Assembly (NCBI GenBank): GCA_900322135.1
Contig: ONYP01000039.1
Location: 1 to 46,936 of the forward strand
From: an uncultured Prevotellaceae bacterium
GTDB taxonomy: Bacteria > Bacteroidota > Bacteroidia > Bacteroidales > Muribaculaceae
DNA: 46,936 nt
Direction: 5' to 3'
A program made the position numbers and the translations under genes. Numbering within the stretch: the stretch's first letter is position 1; every line of letters starts with the position of its first letter. Below the pieces are notes generated by a model, which worked only from the letters and a program-made list of their open reading frames with translations, ran no database searches and was not told the DNA's origin. Shown piece after piece: positions 33,761-42,896 of this stretch.

Positions 33761-33823
33761 AACAGGCCTCTAGCGACTTTGGCACGATTTTTGGTAGAAG
33801 AGCAGGCGTAGCAATTTGTTTTC

Positions 33824-34597
33824 ATGACAAACGCAACTACATGGATTGAGGATATCAAGCGCATGGTCAACGATGACAACATCGATGTGACCAGGGAGTG
33901 GCTGGAACGCGCCGAGCACGACACGCCCTATAGCGTCATGCCCGCTCTGCTTTTCCTCAAGCGCAATGGCACCAAGGGCAACGAGGATGTGCTGGCCAGG
34001 CTGTCACTTGCCTTCCCCGACCGGCGGGCTTTGTCTCTCGTCCTGGGCGACGACGCGGCCTCGTTGTCGGGGTTCTACCCGCCCGAGACCTTGCCCGAGT
34101 CCCCCGACACCGACACCACCATCGACCGCTTCCTCAGCAACTACGGCAAGTCCAGCCCCAACGAGGTCGAAGCCATCAGCCGCGCCATCTTCAATCCACA
34201 GCCCGACTATGCCGATGTGCTGGCTGCACAGGAGAAGCAGGAACACGACATACAACTCACTGGCGGTGACTCGCAGGACGAACTCATCAACCAATTCATC
34301 GCCGAGCAAATGCAACTGGGAGAGCAAGCAGCCCACACCCCTATCGTCAATCCCGTGGGAGAAGAGGAGAAGGCCCAGATTGCCCAGGACAACATCGACA
34401 ATCCTACCGAAACCGATGGGTCCATGCTCAGCGAAAGTTTGGCCAAAATGTACATCGCCAGACACAAATATTCCAGGGCTCTTGAAATTATTAAAGAATT
34501 AAGTTTGAAATATCCAGAAAAAAGTATTTACTTTGCAGACCAAATTCGATTTTTGGCCAAATTGGTCCTAAATGAGACACTAAACGACAAAAAATAA
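33824..34597 (+). CDS. TPR-like protein between lptE and secG
   Basis: The 257-residue product is acidic and mostly helical. The C-terminal 50 residues (ESLAKMYIARHKYSRALEII followed by KELSLKYPEKSIYFADQI) form one clear TPR-like repeat. The middle is low complexity (GGDSQDELINQF). No signal peptide is visible, so it should be cytoplasmic. Homologues sit between lptE and secG in other Bacteroidales as I recall, but no function is established. The ATG of secG follows after six bases. Confidence 0.83.
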   Translation: MTNATTWIEDIKRMVNDDNIDVTREWLERAEHDTPYSVMPALLFLKRNGTKGNEDVLARLSLAFPDRRALSLVLGDDAASLSGFYPPETLPESPDTDTTIDRFLSNYGKSSPNEVEAISRAIFNPQPDYADVLAAQEKQEHDIQLTGGDSQDELINQFIAEQMQLGEQAAHTPIVNPVGEEEKAQIAQDNIDNPTETDGSMLSESLAKMYIARHKYSRALEIIKELSLKYPEKSIYFADQIRFLAKLVLNETLNDKK

Positions 34598-34603
34598 GAA
34601 AAA

Positions 34604-35039
34604 ATGTACACCGATTCTGTTAATCGGTGTCATCCTTATTCAAAAATCTAAAGGTGGCGGTCTGGCTGCCAATGTGAACAACTATAACCAGTTCATGGGC
34701 GTGCGCAAGACCACCGATTTCGTTGAAAAAGCAACTTGGGGACTTGCAGCATTTATCTGCGCTTTGAGTATCATGTCTGCCATCTTTGCTCCCAAGCTGA
34801 TCGTTGATGACAAGCCTGCACTCCAGAAGGTGCACCAGAATGAGACCCAGGGTCCCAACTTTGAGACTCCCGCCACCCAAGGCGAGGCCGCTCAGGCTCC
34901 CGCCAACGGCGAGGCTGCTCCCGCTCAGGCTCCTGCCAAGAGTGAGGCTGCTCCCGCTCAGGCTCCTGCCAAGAGTGAGGCCGCTCCCGCACAGGCCCAG
35001 GCTCCCGCAAAGAACGAGGCTGCTCCTGAGAGCAAGTAA
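34604..35039 (+). CDS. secG: SecG with disrupted N-terminus and long Ala/Pro/Glu tail
   Basis: SecG is the small accessory subunit of the SecYEG translocon. The body is clear: LIQKSKGGGLAANVN, MGVRKTTDFVEKATW and a second membrane helix (GLAAFICALSIMSAIF). The expected start ATG TAC ACC (Met-Tyr-Thr) lies at 34604, six bases after the previous stop, but is out of frame with the body: frame 1 stops at 34651 and the body frame has no ATG before KSKGGG. About ten residues of the first helix are missing, as if 29 bases were lost. The body could start from ATT 34614, CTG 34617 or GTG 34674. The C-terminal 50 residues are an unusual APAQAPAKSEA repeat, encoded partly by a 33-bp DNA repeat (34911-34943 and 34944-34976). 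Confidence 0.75.
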
Positions 35040-35069
35040 TTAACATCGCATCTAAAACCAACTTTAAAG

Positions 35070-35125
35070 GATGCGGTATGTCGTATCCGCATCACAGCGG
35101 AACAAGACATACCGCATCTTCTCAT
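35070..35125 (+). terminator. Terminator of the acyltransferase-secG unit
   Basis: GATGCGGTATGTC (35070-35082) pairs perfectly with GACATACCGCATC (35106-35118), with CCGC/GCGG inside the loop, then TTCTCATTTT. Confidence 0.8.
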
Positions 35126-35139
35126 TTTAATCTCCCGCT

Positions 35140-36111
35140 ATGAAAATGACATTATTATATATTGTACTGGCAACGCTGGTGACAGCATGCGGCAATGCTG
35201 GCAACACCACGGCGGCCGATAACAGTGGCGACACTACGGCAACGACTGCCACGGCAGCCAAGGCGGCATTTGACGGCAACGCGGCCCTCGAGATGGCGCG
35301 CCAGCAGTGCGCTTTTGGCCCCCGCGTGCCCGGCACGCCCCAGCACGCCCAGTGTGCCGACTGGCTCAAAAACACGCTCGAGGCCTCCTGTGACACGGTC
35401 ATCGTGCAGCAGGCACAGGTAAAGACGGGCCAGGGCAACATGATTGGCATCAAGAACATCATCGGCACCATCAACCCCGAGGCCAGCCAACGCCTGTTGC
35501 TGCTCGCCCATTGGGACACCCGCCCCTGGGCCGACAACGACCTCGACCCCGCTAACCACAGCAAGCCCGTCATGGGTGCCAACGACGGCGCCAGCGGCGT
35601 GGCAGTGCTGCTGCAACTCGCCCGACAACTCAAGGATCAAGGCACCACCCTGGGCATCGACATCGTGCTGGTGGATGCCGAGGACATGGGCATCAACGAC
35701 ATCGAGGAATCGTGGGGACTGGGCACACAGTACTGGACCAAGCACCCGCATGTGCAGGGCTACAAGCCGCTGTTCGGCATCTTGCTCGACATGGTGGGAG
35801 CCAGCGACGCCACATTCACCCGCGAGTACTACTCGCTGCAGTATGCCGGCGGGTTTGTTGACCTCGTCTGGAAGAATGCGGCGGGCAGCCACTTCATCAA
35901 TGCCAATGGCGGTGCCGTGACCGACGACCATGTGTTCGTCAACCAGGCCGGCATCCCCTGCATCGACATCATCGACATGCGCAGCGACAGCGAGACGGGC
36001 TTCTGCTCGGTATGGCACACGGTGAACGACACCATCGACGGCATCGACCCCGCCACCCTCGCCGAAGTAGGCCAGACCCTCCTCAATGTCATCGCCTCCA
36101 TCCAGAACTGA
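35140..36111 (+). CDS. M28-family lipoprotein, glutaminyl cyclase-like
   Basis: The 323-residue product has a lipoprotein signal peptide with lipobox LVTAC (Cys17) and a Thr/Ala-rich spacer. The M28 fold is indicated by zinc-ligand motifs LAHWDTRPW, GANDGASGVA and AEDMG, and by VWHTVNDTID. This pattern, with Trp/Asp variations, is close to glutaminyl-peptide cyclotransferases, which form N-terminal pyroglutamate, as well as to M28 aminopeptidases. The protein should be lipid-anchored and periplasmic or surface-facing. It is followed by a proline-specific peptidase, so a peptide-processing pair is plausible. Confidence 0.85.
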   Translation: MKMTLLYIVLATLVTACGNAGNTTAADNSGDTTATTATAAKAAFDGNAALEMARQQCAFGPRVPGTPQHAQCADWLKNTLEASCDTVIVQQAQVKTGQGNMIGIKNIIGTINPEASQRLLLLAHWDTRPWADNDLDPANHSKPVMGANDGASGVAVLLQLARQLKDQGTTLGIDIVLVDAEDMGINDIEESWGLGTQYWTKHPHVQGYKPLFGILLDMVGASDATFTREYYSLQYAGGFVDLVWKNAAGSHFINANGGAVTDDHVFVNQAGIPCIDIIDMRSDSETGFCSVWHTVNDTIDGIDPATLAEVGQTLLNVIASIQN

Positions 36112-36144
36112 AGACCAATAACTTAGTACTAAAGACCAATAACA

Positions 36145-38262
36145 ATGAGAAAAGAAAGGATTCTACTTATGAGCGCACTGATCACGGCATCGGCTGTGAC
36201 GACACAGGCTCGCATCAACTATCCCGACACCCGTCGCGTGGATACCGTTGACACCTATTTCGGCACCGAGGTGCAAGACCCGTACCGCTGGCTCGAGGAT
36301 GACCGCAGCGCCGAGACCGAGGCGTGGGTCGCAGCCCAGAACAAGGTCACCCAGAACTACCTGAACAAAATCCCCTTCCGCAAGGATGTGAAAAAGCGCA
36401 TCACCGAACTCGCCAACTACGAGAAGATGGGCGCACCGTTCAAGGTGAAGGACAAATTCTACTTTTTCAAGAACGACGGTCTGCAGAACCAGAGCGTCCT
36501 CTACGAGTATGACCCCAACGGCAACCACCGCATGGTGCTCGACCCCAACACGCTGAGCGACGACGGCACCGTGGCCCTGCAGCAGTTGGACTTCTCCAAC
36601 GACGGCCGCTACCTCGCCTATGTCATCACCCGCAGCGGCAGTGACTGGAACGAGATTTTCGTCAAGGACCTTAAGGAGGACCGCGTGCTCGACGACCACA
36701 TCGTCTGGGCCAAGTTCACCGACGCCCAGTGGCTCGGCGACGGCTTCTTCTACAGCGGCTATGACGCCCCCGAGGATGCCAAGTCGTCCAAGAACGAGTT
36801 CCAGAAGGTGTATTACCACAAGCTGGGCACTCCCCAGAGCCAGGACTATGTCGAGTATCAGGACAAGAGCGAACCGCTGCACTTCCACCAGGTGAGCGTC
36901 AGCGAGGACGAGCGCTATGTCATCCTGTGGAAGAGCGACGCCGAGGGCAACGACATCTATGTCAAGGACCTCAAGGACCGCAACCCCCACTATGTGCAGC
37001 TCATTGGCGGCATGAAGTATGAGCGCGGCATCATCGGCATCGACAACGGCAAAATCTATGTCATGACCAACGAGAACGCCCCTAAGGGCAAAATCATCAC
37101 CTACGATGCCGAGACCTTGTCTCCCGCCAGTTGCGCCGAGTTCATCCCCGAGCAGGAGTCGGTGCTCACGGGCGCTGTGATGGCCGACCACAAGTTCATC
37201 CTCACCTACGACAAGGATGCTTCGAGCCACCCCTACCTCTACGACCTGAACGGCCGTCTCATCCGCGAGATTCAGCTCCCCACCTACGGCTCTGTGGGCT
37301 TCAGCGCCAAGAAGGACGCCAAGGAGGTCTATTACAGCTTCGCCAGCTACACTTTCCCCGGCGCCATCTACAAGTATGACCTCGAGACCGGCAAGAGCGA
37401 CCTGTTCTTCCAGCCCAAGGTCAACCTCAAGAGCGAGGACTATGTCACCGAGCAGGTGTTCTTCAACAGCAAGGACGGCACGCGCATCCCCATGTTCCTC
37501 GTCTACAAGAAGGGACTCAAGCGTGACGGCCAGCGTCCCACCTTCCTCTACGGCTATGGCGGCTTCAATGTCAGCCTCAACCCCGCCTTCACCTACACCC
37601 GCACCCTGTTCGCCATGATGGACTGCGGCGGCATCTGCGCCTATGTCAACCTGCGCGGCGGTGGCGAGTACGGCGAGGAATGGCACCAGGCCGGCACCAA
37701 GATGAACAAGCAGAATGTCTTTGACGACTTCATCGCCGCTGCCGAGTGGCTCATCGACAACAACTACACCAACCCCAAGAAACTCGCCTGCAACGGTGCC
37801 AGCAACGGCGGTCTGCTCGTCGGCGCTGTCGTTAACCAGCGTCCCGACCTGTTCGCCGCTGCAGTGCCCCAGGTGGGTGTGATGGACATGCTGCGCTACC
37901 ACGAGTTCACCATCGGCTGGAACTGGGCCCCCGACTACGGCCGCAGCGACGACAGCCCCGAGATGTTCCGGTACCTGCGTGACTACTCGCCCCTGCACAA
38001 CATCAAAAACGACGGCACCCACTACCCCGCCATCCTCGTCACCACCGGTGACCACGACGACCGCGTAGTGCCCGCCCACAGCTTCAAGTATGCAGCCGAG
38101 CTGCAGTACTGCAACACCGGCGACCAGCCCAAGCTCATCCGCATCGACAGCAAGGCAGGTCACGGACACAGCAAGCCCATCAGCAAGATCATCGACGAGT
38201 ACACCGACATCCAGTCCTTCATCATGTACAACCTGGGCGTCAAGTACAAATACAAAAAGTGA
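36145..38262 (+). CDS. Prolyl oligopeptidase (S9A)
   Basis: The 705-residue serine peptidase has a signal-like start ([17 protein letters not shown]) before [13 protein letters not shown]. The N-terminal propeller includes [17 protein letters not shown]. The catalytic domain has Ser553 in GASNGGLL, Asp near 638 in [10 protein letters not shown] and His673 in KAGHGHSKP, the triad order of the family. It cleaves after proline in short peptides, probably in the periplasm. It lies 33 bases after the M28 gene and ends at a strong terminator. Confidence 0.95.
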   Translation: MRKERILLMSALITASAVTTQARINYPDTRRVDTVDTYFGTEVQDPYRWLEDDRSAETEAWVAAQNKVTQNYLNKIPFRKDVKKRITELANYEKMGAPFKVKDKFYFFKNDGLQNQSVLYEYDPNGNHRMVLDPNTLSDDGTVALQQLDFSNDGRYLAYVITRSGSDWNEIFVKDLKEDRVLDDHIVWAKFTDAQWLGDGFFYSGYDAPEDAKSSKNEFQKVYYHKLGTPQSQDYVEYQDKSEPLHFHQVSVSEDERYVILWKSDAEGNDIYVKDLKDRNPHYVQLIGGMKYERGIIGIDNGKIYVMTNENAPKGKIITYDAETLSPASCAEFIPEQESVLTGAVMADHKFILTYDKDASSHPYLYDLNGRLIREIQLPTYGSVGFSAKKDAKEVYYSFASYTFPGAIYKYDLETGKSDLFFQPKVNLKSEDYVTEQVFFNSKDGTRIPMFLVYKKGLKRDGQRPTFLYGYGGFNVSLNPAFTYTRTLFAMMDCGGICAYVNLRGGGEYGEEWHQAGTKMNKQNVFDDFIAAAEWLIDNNYTNPKKLACNGASNGGLLVGAVVNQRPDLFAAAVPQVGVMDMLRYHEFTIGWNWAPDYGRSDDSPEMFRYLRDYSPLHNIKNDGTHYPAILVTTGDHDDRVVPAHSFKYAAELQYCNTGDQPKLIRIDSKAGHGHSKPISKIIDEYTDIQSFIMYNLGVKYKYKK

Positions 38263-38285
38263 TTCCAATAATCACCGCAACCGAC

Positions 38286-38320
38286 AAAGGAGGCAGGCCA
38301 ATGAGGCCCGCCTCCTTTCT
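38286..38320 (+). terminator. Terminator of the prolyl oligopeptidase gene
   Basis: AAAGGAGGC (38286-38294) pairs with GCCTCCTTT (38310-38318), with an inner GGCC/GGCC stem. The T-run is short. Confidence 0.75.
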
Positions 38321-38340
38321 CAAATCTCCCCCTCCTCTAT

Positions 38341-38389
38341 AAACTCTAGAAAATCTAGAGCATCTAGAACATCTAGAACCTCTATAGTT
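38341..38389. repeat. Left TCTAGANNN 9-bp repeat array
   Basis: Five 9-base units begin at 38345: TCTAGAAAA, TCTAGAGCA, TCTAGAACA, TCTAGAACC, TCTATAGTT. The last unit contains the stop codon of the four-helix-bundle gene on the minus strand. The 37 bases 38341-38377 recur exactly at 39118-39154. Confidence 0.9.
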
Positions 38390-39065
38390 CACCTCCCAAT
38401 CGCTTGATTTTCTCTTTCAGTATCGCGTTTTCATTTTTGAGGGCTTCCACCTCTCGGATGAGTTCTTCAATGGTCTCGCGTTGGTTAGTGCGGTAGCCGA
38501 GCCGTGCCGCCGTCATGCGTTCGCGTATCCCGCCCTCGGTGATGAATTCCTTCTCTTTCTTCTGCTGATATGTCATCATCATTTTGTCCACCATGTGGCA
38601 CAAAGTGATGGCGACATTTGCCGCTTCCTCGTCGGTCCATTTCTCGAAAAATGGCTCATAATCTCCGAGATCATTGTGTTCACGGCAATAGGTAAGCATT
38701 TGGTCATAGCGAGGGTGCCCAGGTGTCCATTTTGTCAGACGATGAGCAGGAAGATAATCCCCATAGTCCTCTAAGAGTTCCTGGATACTCGAACGCGCCA
38801 CATTGAGCAACTTCAACTCCATTTCCATTGATGTCACCCCATCGGCTGAACCCTCGACGATATTCTGCTTGCCCGAGCGGGCCGCCTGCAGCATCTGGTC
38901 CACCGTGCGGTCTCCGTAAAGGGGCAGGAAACGCTTAGTAAAGACATAGGTCATCTGGTACAGCACAACCGTCTTTTGGTAGAACCACAGGTTCTTCCAG
39001 TTGGTCTGTTTTCGCAACACCGATTCCAGTTGCTGGGCAGGTTGCCTATTATCTTTTTTCTCCAT
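38382..39065 (-). CDS. Four-helix-bundle suffix-domain protein (S23/IVP-related)
   Basis: The start at 39065 gives MEKKDNRQPAQQLES; an upstream ATT is not needed. The 227-residue product has the four-helix bundle motif YQMTYVFTKRFLPLYGDRT, then QMLQAARSGKQNIVEGSADG, the typical signature of the 23S-rRNA-intervening-sequence protein family. A central insert (YDQMLTYCREHNDLGDYEPF) and a C-terminal coiled coil (IEELIREVEALKNENAILKE) complete it. The family also includes the retroelement accessory protein Avd, but no reverse transcriptase is near. The gene lies alone between two 9-bp repeat arrays, and its function is unknown. RNA or DNA binding is plausible. Confidence 0.9.
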   Translation of the reverse strand: MEKKDNRQPAQQLESVLRKQTNWKNLWFYQKTVVLYQMTYVFTKRFLPLYGDRTVDQMLQAARSGKQNIVEGSADGVTSMEMELKLLNVARSSIQELLEDYGDYLPAHRLTKWTPGHPRYDQMLTYCREHNDLGDYEPFFEKWTDEEAANVAITLCHMVDKMMMTYQQKKEKEFITEGGIRERMTAARLGYRTNQRETIEELIREVEALKNENAILKEKIKRLGGEL

Positions 39066-39117
39066 AGCTGTCAATTATCCCCGCAAATTTACTAAAAAAG
39101 CCACAACACCTCTAGAA

Positions 39118-39229
39118 AAACTCTAGAAAATCTAGAGCATCTAGAACATCTAGAGCATCTAGAGATTCTAGAACATCTAGAGCATCTAGAGATTCTAGAG
39201 CATCCAGTCCCTCCAGCCATTCCAGAAAA
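39118..39229. repeat. Right TCTAGANNN 9-bp repeat array
   Basis: Twelve consecutive 9-base units run from 39122 to 39229. The first nine are TCTAGA followed by AAA, GCA, ACA, GCA, GAT, ACA, GCA, GAT and GCA. The last three have degenerated to TCCAG. The array is in the same orientation as the left one and ends seven bases before the uvrA-like promoter. Confidence 0.92.
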
Positions 39230-39235
39230 AATCAC

Positions 39236-39243
39236 TATCTTTG
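39236..39243 (+). promoter_or_regulatory. -7 box of the UvrA2-like gene
   Basis: TATCTTTG ends only five bases before the ATG at 39249, so the transcript should be leaderless or nearly so. The 9-bp array fills the -33 region and beyond. Confidence 0.65.
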
Positions 39244-39248
39244 CAGCC

Positions 39249-41513
39249 ATGAACGGCGACAAGATTATCATCAAGGGAGCGAGAGAGAACAACCTCAAGG
39301 ACATCTCGCTCGAGATTCCCAAGCATCAGATCACGGTTTTCACGGGCGTTTCGGGCTCCGGCAAGAGTTCGCTCGTGCTCGACACCATCGCGGCGAAGTC
39401 CCGCCGCGAGTTGAACGACACCTTCCCCTCGTTCGTGCAGCAGTACCTCCCCAAGTACGGCAGGCCCCATGTCGACGCCATCGAGAACCTCCCCATCGCC
39501 ATCGTCATCGACCAGAAGAAGCCCGCCCAGAACTCGCGTTCGACCGTGGCCACCTATACCGACATCGCCGCACTGCTGCGCCTGCTCTTCTCGCGTGTTG
39601 GACAGCCCTTCGTGGGCTATGCCGAGTCGTTCAGTTTCAACCACCCCGAGGGCAGTTGCCCCCGCTGCTCGGGCCTGGGCGAGATACGCGAGTTGGACAT
39701 CCACAAACTCGTCGATTTCGACAAGAGCCTCAACGACGAGGACACCATCCACTACATCGCCTTCGGCAAGGGCGGCTGGCGATGGATACGCTACGCCCAC
39801 AGCGGCCTGTTCGACCTCGACAAGAAAATCAAGGACTACACCCCCGAGGAACTCGACCTCTTCCTCAACAGCCCCCAGATTCGCCTCAAGAACCCGCCCG
39901 CCAACTGGCCCAAGTCGGCAAAGTATGAGGGCATCATCCCGCGCATGTACCGCAGCATCATCAACAGCGAGGAGGGACTCCTCCATGCCGCCGTCCTCAA
40001 CCCCATGCTCAACATGGGCGTCTGCCCCGACTGCGGCGGCTCGCGCCTCAGCCCCCGCGTGCTCTCCTGCAAGATTGACGGCATCAACATCGCCGACGCC
40101 TGCGCCATGTCCATCACCCGCCTCAACCAGTGGGTCAAGGCGCTCACCTCGCCGCTCGCCGTCGACATCAAGCAGGCCATCAGCGCGCGACTCACGGCGC
40201 TCGAGGAAATCGGCCTGGGCTACCTCAGCCTGGAGCGCGGCGTGGGCACCCTTTCTGGTGGTGAGGCACAGCGCTGCAAGATTGCCAAGTACATCAACTC
40301 GTCGCTCGCCGATGTGCTCTACATCCTCGACGAACCCAGCACGGGACTCCACGACCACGACATCGAGAAGATGAAACACTCCGTGCGCCGCCTGCGCGAT
40401 GCGGGCAACACCGTCCTGCTCGTCGAGCACCACCGCGAGATGATTGGCATCGCCGACCACATCGTCGACCTGGGACCCGGACCGGGCAGCCAGGGCGGAC
40501 GCATCATCTTCGAGGGCAACTACCGGCAGCTGCTCCACAGCGGCACCAGCACGGGACAGATGCTCAGCCAGCGCGGTGACTTCAAGGCGCAGCCCCGACA
40601 GGCCGCAGCGACATTTTCCCTGCGCCACGCGTCGCTCCACAACCTCAAGGACATCTCTATCGATCTGCCCATGGGCGTGTTTGCTGCCGTGGCAGGTGTG
40701 GCGGGCTCGGGCAAGAGTTCGCTCATGGAGTGCTTCCGCCGTGAGCACGGCAATGTCGTCTATGTCAGCCAGAAGAACATCGGCGTGAGCCTCCGCTCCA
40801 CCCCCGCCACCTATATGGATGTCGCCCCCGACATCCGCAAGCGATTCGCTCGCGCCCACAAGATGAAGGAACAGTACTTCACCTTCAACGGCAAGGGCGG
40901 ATGCCCCGTGTGCGGCGGCAAGGGCGTCGTCATCGCCGAGATGGCTTTCATGGACAACATCGAGACCACTTGCGAGGCTTGCCACGGACTGCGCTACAGC
41001 CCCGAGGCACTGCAGTACACCCTCGACGGCATGAACATCGCCCAGGTAATGGACCTCTCCGTCAGACGCGCCAGCGAGTTCTTCAAGGGCACCACCATCG
41101 AGCAGAAACTCAAACCCATGATGGAGGTAGGACTGCACTACCTCCACCTCAACCAGGCCCTCAGCACACTCTCCGGCGGCGAACTGCAGCGACTCAAGAT
41201 AGCCTCCTACCTGCAGCAGTACACCGCACCCATCGACGACGGCGGACAGCGAGGCGTCTTCATCATCGACGAACCCACCGACGGCCTGCACCTCAAGGAT
41301 GTGCGACACCTCATCGACCTGTTCGAGCAGATGGTCGACATGGGCAACACCGTCTATGTCATCGAGCACAACACCGATGTCATCAAGGCTGCCGACTATG
41401 TCATCGAACTCGGCCCCGGCGCCGGCGACCTCGGCGGCACCATCGTCTACCAGGGCACCCCACGCGCCATGCTCACCGCCCCCGCCAGCATCACCGCCCC
41501 CTACCTGAAATAA
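39249..41513 (+). CDS. UvrA2-like excinuclease ATPase lacking the UvrB-binding domain
   Basis: The 754-residue protein has the double ABC layout of UvrA: Walker A GVSGSGKSS (33-41) and GVAGSGKSS (near 483), signatures TLSGGEAQR (near 334) and TLSGGELQR (near 640), and zinc fingers CPRCSGLGE/CPDCGG and CPVCGGKG/CEACHG. It is about 200 residues shorter than UvrA. Between LLFSRVG and FSFNHPEGSCPRC there are only about 12 residues, where UvrA has its UvrB-binding domain of over 100. This matches UvrA2/DrrC-type paralogs, linked to tolerance of DNA-binding drugs, rather than classical nucleotide excision repair. The role here is inferred from the family. Confidence 0.92.
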   Translation: MNGDKIIIKGARENNLKDISLEIPKHQITVFTGVSGSGKSSLVLDTIAAKSRRELNDTFPSFVQQYLPKYGRPHVDAIENLPIAIVIDQKKPAQNSRSTVATYTDIAALLRLLFSRVGQPFVGYAESFSFNHPEGSCPRCSGLGEIRELDIHKLVDFDKSLNDEDTIHYIAFGKGGWRWIRYAHSGLFDLDKKIKDYTPEELDLFLNSPQIRLKNPPANWPKSAKYEGIIPRMYRSIINSEEGLLHAAVLNPMLNMGVCPDCGGSRLSPRVLSCKIDGINIADACAMSITRLNQWVKALTSPLAVDIKQAISARLTALEEIGLGYLSLERGVGTLSGGEAQRCKIAKYINSSLADVLYILDEPSTGLHDHDIEKMKHSVRRLRDAGNTVLLVEHHREMIGIADHIVDLGPGPGSQGGRIIFEGNYRQLLHSGTSTGQMLSQRGDFKAQPRQAAATFSLRHASLHNLKDISIDLPMGVFAAVAGVAGSGKSSLMECFRREHGNVVYVSQKNIGVSLRSTPATYMDVAPDIRKRFARAHKMKEQYFTFNGKGGCPVCGGKGVVIAEMAFMDNIETTCEACHGLRYSPEALQYTLDGMNIAQVMDLSVRRASEFFKGTTIEQKLKPMMEVGLHYLHLNQALSTLSGGELQRLKIASYLQQYTAPIDDGGQRGVFIIDEPTDGLHLKDVRHLIDLFEQMVDMGNTVYVIEHNTDVIKAADYVIELGPGAGDLGGTIVYQGTPRAMLTAPASITAPYLK

Positions 41514-41717
41514 ACGCCCCGCCCGCTCCTCGGTCGCCCATCAGCCCCGTCGGTGTATTGCGAGCCACCGGCTCGCTCCACGGCCCTGTAGTTTAACGGA
41601 AGGGCACTTGCCCCCGCCTGTTTAACAAGCGGGCCGCCTGCTTTGCTCATTCTGGCATTTATCGCTGTTTAAAAAAAAAATGTTGGGCAAGTTGTTTGAA
41701 TTGTCCTTTAAAATGAT

Positions 41718-41725
41718 TATCTTTG
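41718..41725 (+). promoter_or_regulatory. -7 box of ruvB
   Basis: TATCTTTG ends ten bases before the ATG at 41735, giving a leader of about six bases. Confidence 0.65.
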
Positions 41726-41734
41726 TAGTTAAGT

Positions 41735-42754
41735 ATGGATAAAGAATTTGACATCAGACAGGAGTCGTTGAAGACCGATCAGGATTTTGAGCGGGCGCTG
41801 AGGCCCGTGCGCTTTGAGGACTTTGCCGGGCAGGACAAGATTATCGAGAACCTGCGCGTGTTTGTCGCTGCCGCCAAGCTGCGTGGCGAGTCGCTGGACC
41901 ATGTGCTGTTCCACGGCCCACCAGGCCTGGGCAAGACGACGCTGAGCAACATCATCGCCAACGAGTTGGGTGTGGGCTTCAAGGTGACATCGGGTCCCGT
42001 GCTCGACAAGCCGGGCGACCTGGCGGGCCTGCTGACCTCGCTCGACGAGAACGATGTGCTGTTCATCGACGAGATTCACCGCCTGAGCCCCATCGTTGAG
42101 GAGTACCTCTACAGCGCGATGGAGGACTACCGCATCGACATCATGATTGACAAGGGCCCCGGCGCGCGCTCGGTGCAGCTGACACTCGCACCGTTCACCC
42201 TCATCGGCGCCACCACCCGCAGCGGACTGCTGACCTCGCCGCTCAGAGCCCGCTTCGGCATCAACTGCCATCTGGAATACTATGACCACAAGGTGCTCGA
42301 GGGCATCATCCGCCGCTCGGCGCGCCTGCTGGCAGTGCCCATCGACGACAAGGCCGCCATCGAGATTGCACTGCGCAGCCGCGGCACGCCTCGCATCGCC
42401 AACTCGCTGCTGCGCCGCGTGCGCGACTTCGCACAGGTCAAGGGCAGCGGACGCATCGACCTGGACATCGCCCGCTATGCCCTCGAGGCGCTCAACATCG
42501 ACAAATACGGCCTCGACGAGATTGACAACAAGATTTTGCTGACCATCATCGACAAGTTCAACGGCGGTCCCGTGGGCCTGAACACCATCGCCACGGCGAT
42601 GAACGAGGACGCCGGCACCATCGAGGAGGTCTATGAGCCCTACCTCATCAAGGAGGGCTTCATCAACCGCACCCCGCGAGGCCGCGAAGCCACGATGCTC
42701 GCCTACAACCACCTGAAGCGCGAACGCCCTGGCGAGGTGGGCAGCATTTTTTAG
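41735..42754 (+). CDS. ruvB: Holliday junction branch migration helicase RuvB
   Basis: The 339-residue AAA+ protein has Walker [10 protein letters not shown] near residue 65, Walker B LFIDEIH, the [16 protein letters not shown] segment and sensor/Arg motifs ([17 protein letters not shown]). A winged-helix domain ([16 protein letters not shown]) ends it. With RuvA it drives branch migration in recombination and repair. RuvA and RuvC are not in the window. The next gene is a polysaccharide flippase, as in other Bacteroidales. Confidence 0.97.
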   Translation: MDKEFDIRQESLKTDQDFERALRPVRFEDFAGQDKIIENLRVFVAAAKLRGESLDHVLFHGPPGLGKTTLSNIIANELGVGFKVTSGPVLDKPGDLAGLLTSLDENDVLFIDEIHRLSPIVEEYLYSAMEDYRIDIMIDKGPGARSVQLTLAPFTLIGATTRSGLLTSPLRARFGINCHLEYYDHKVLEGIIRRSARLLAVPIDDKAAIEIALRSRGTPRIANSLLRRVRDFAQVKGSGRIDLDIARYALEALNIDKYGLDEIDNKILLTIIDKFNGGPVGLNTIATAMNEDAGTIEEVYEPYLIKEGFINRTPRGREATMLAYNHLKRERPGEVGSIF

Positions 42755-42760
42755 AGAACA

Positions 42761-42836
42761 GTTAACAATGAACAGTTAACAGTTGGCATCAGTCCATCCG
42801 AAATCAACTTTTATCTATTATCTGTTCACTGTTAAC
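42761..42836. repeat. Inverted and direct repeats between ruvB and the flippase
   Basis: GTTAACAATGAACAG (42761-42775) is the reverse complement of CTGTTCACTGTTAAC (42822-42836) with one mismatch. AACAGTTAACA also occurs twice directly (42758-42768, 42771-42781). The rest of the gap is AT-rich TTAAC-type sequence. Confidence 0.7.
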
Positions 42837-42896
42837 GATTAACTCTTAACTAACTCTTATTTGTTAACTATTAATTATTAATTACTTACTGAAACT

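Noticed and set aside
38382-39065. Avd/diversity-generating retroelement
   Set aside because: The four-helix-bundle fold is shared with Avd, but I see no reverse transcriptase, template repeat or variable repeat in the window.
38341-39229. CRISPR array
   Set aside because: The units are 9 bases in direct tandem with no unique spacers, and there are no cas genes.
41579-41650. tRNA-like stretch GTAGTTTAACGGAAGGGC after the uvrA-like gene
   Set aside because: The D-arm-like start is not followed by a valid anticodon or T-arm, and no acceptor stem closes. The CCCGCCTGTT/AACAAGCGGG pairing has a mismatch and no proper loop. It may be a weak terminator or a tRNA relic.
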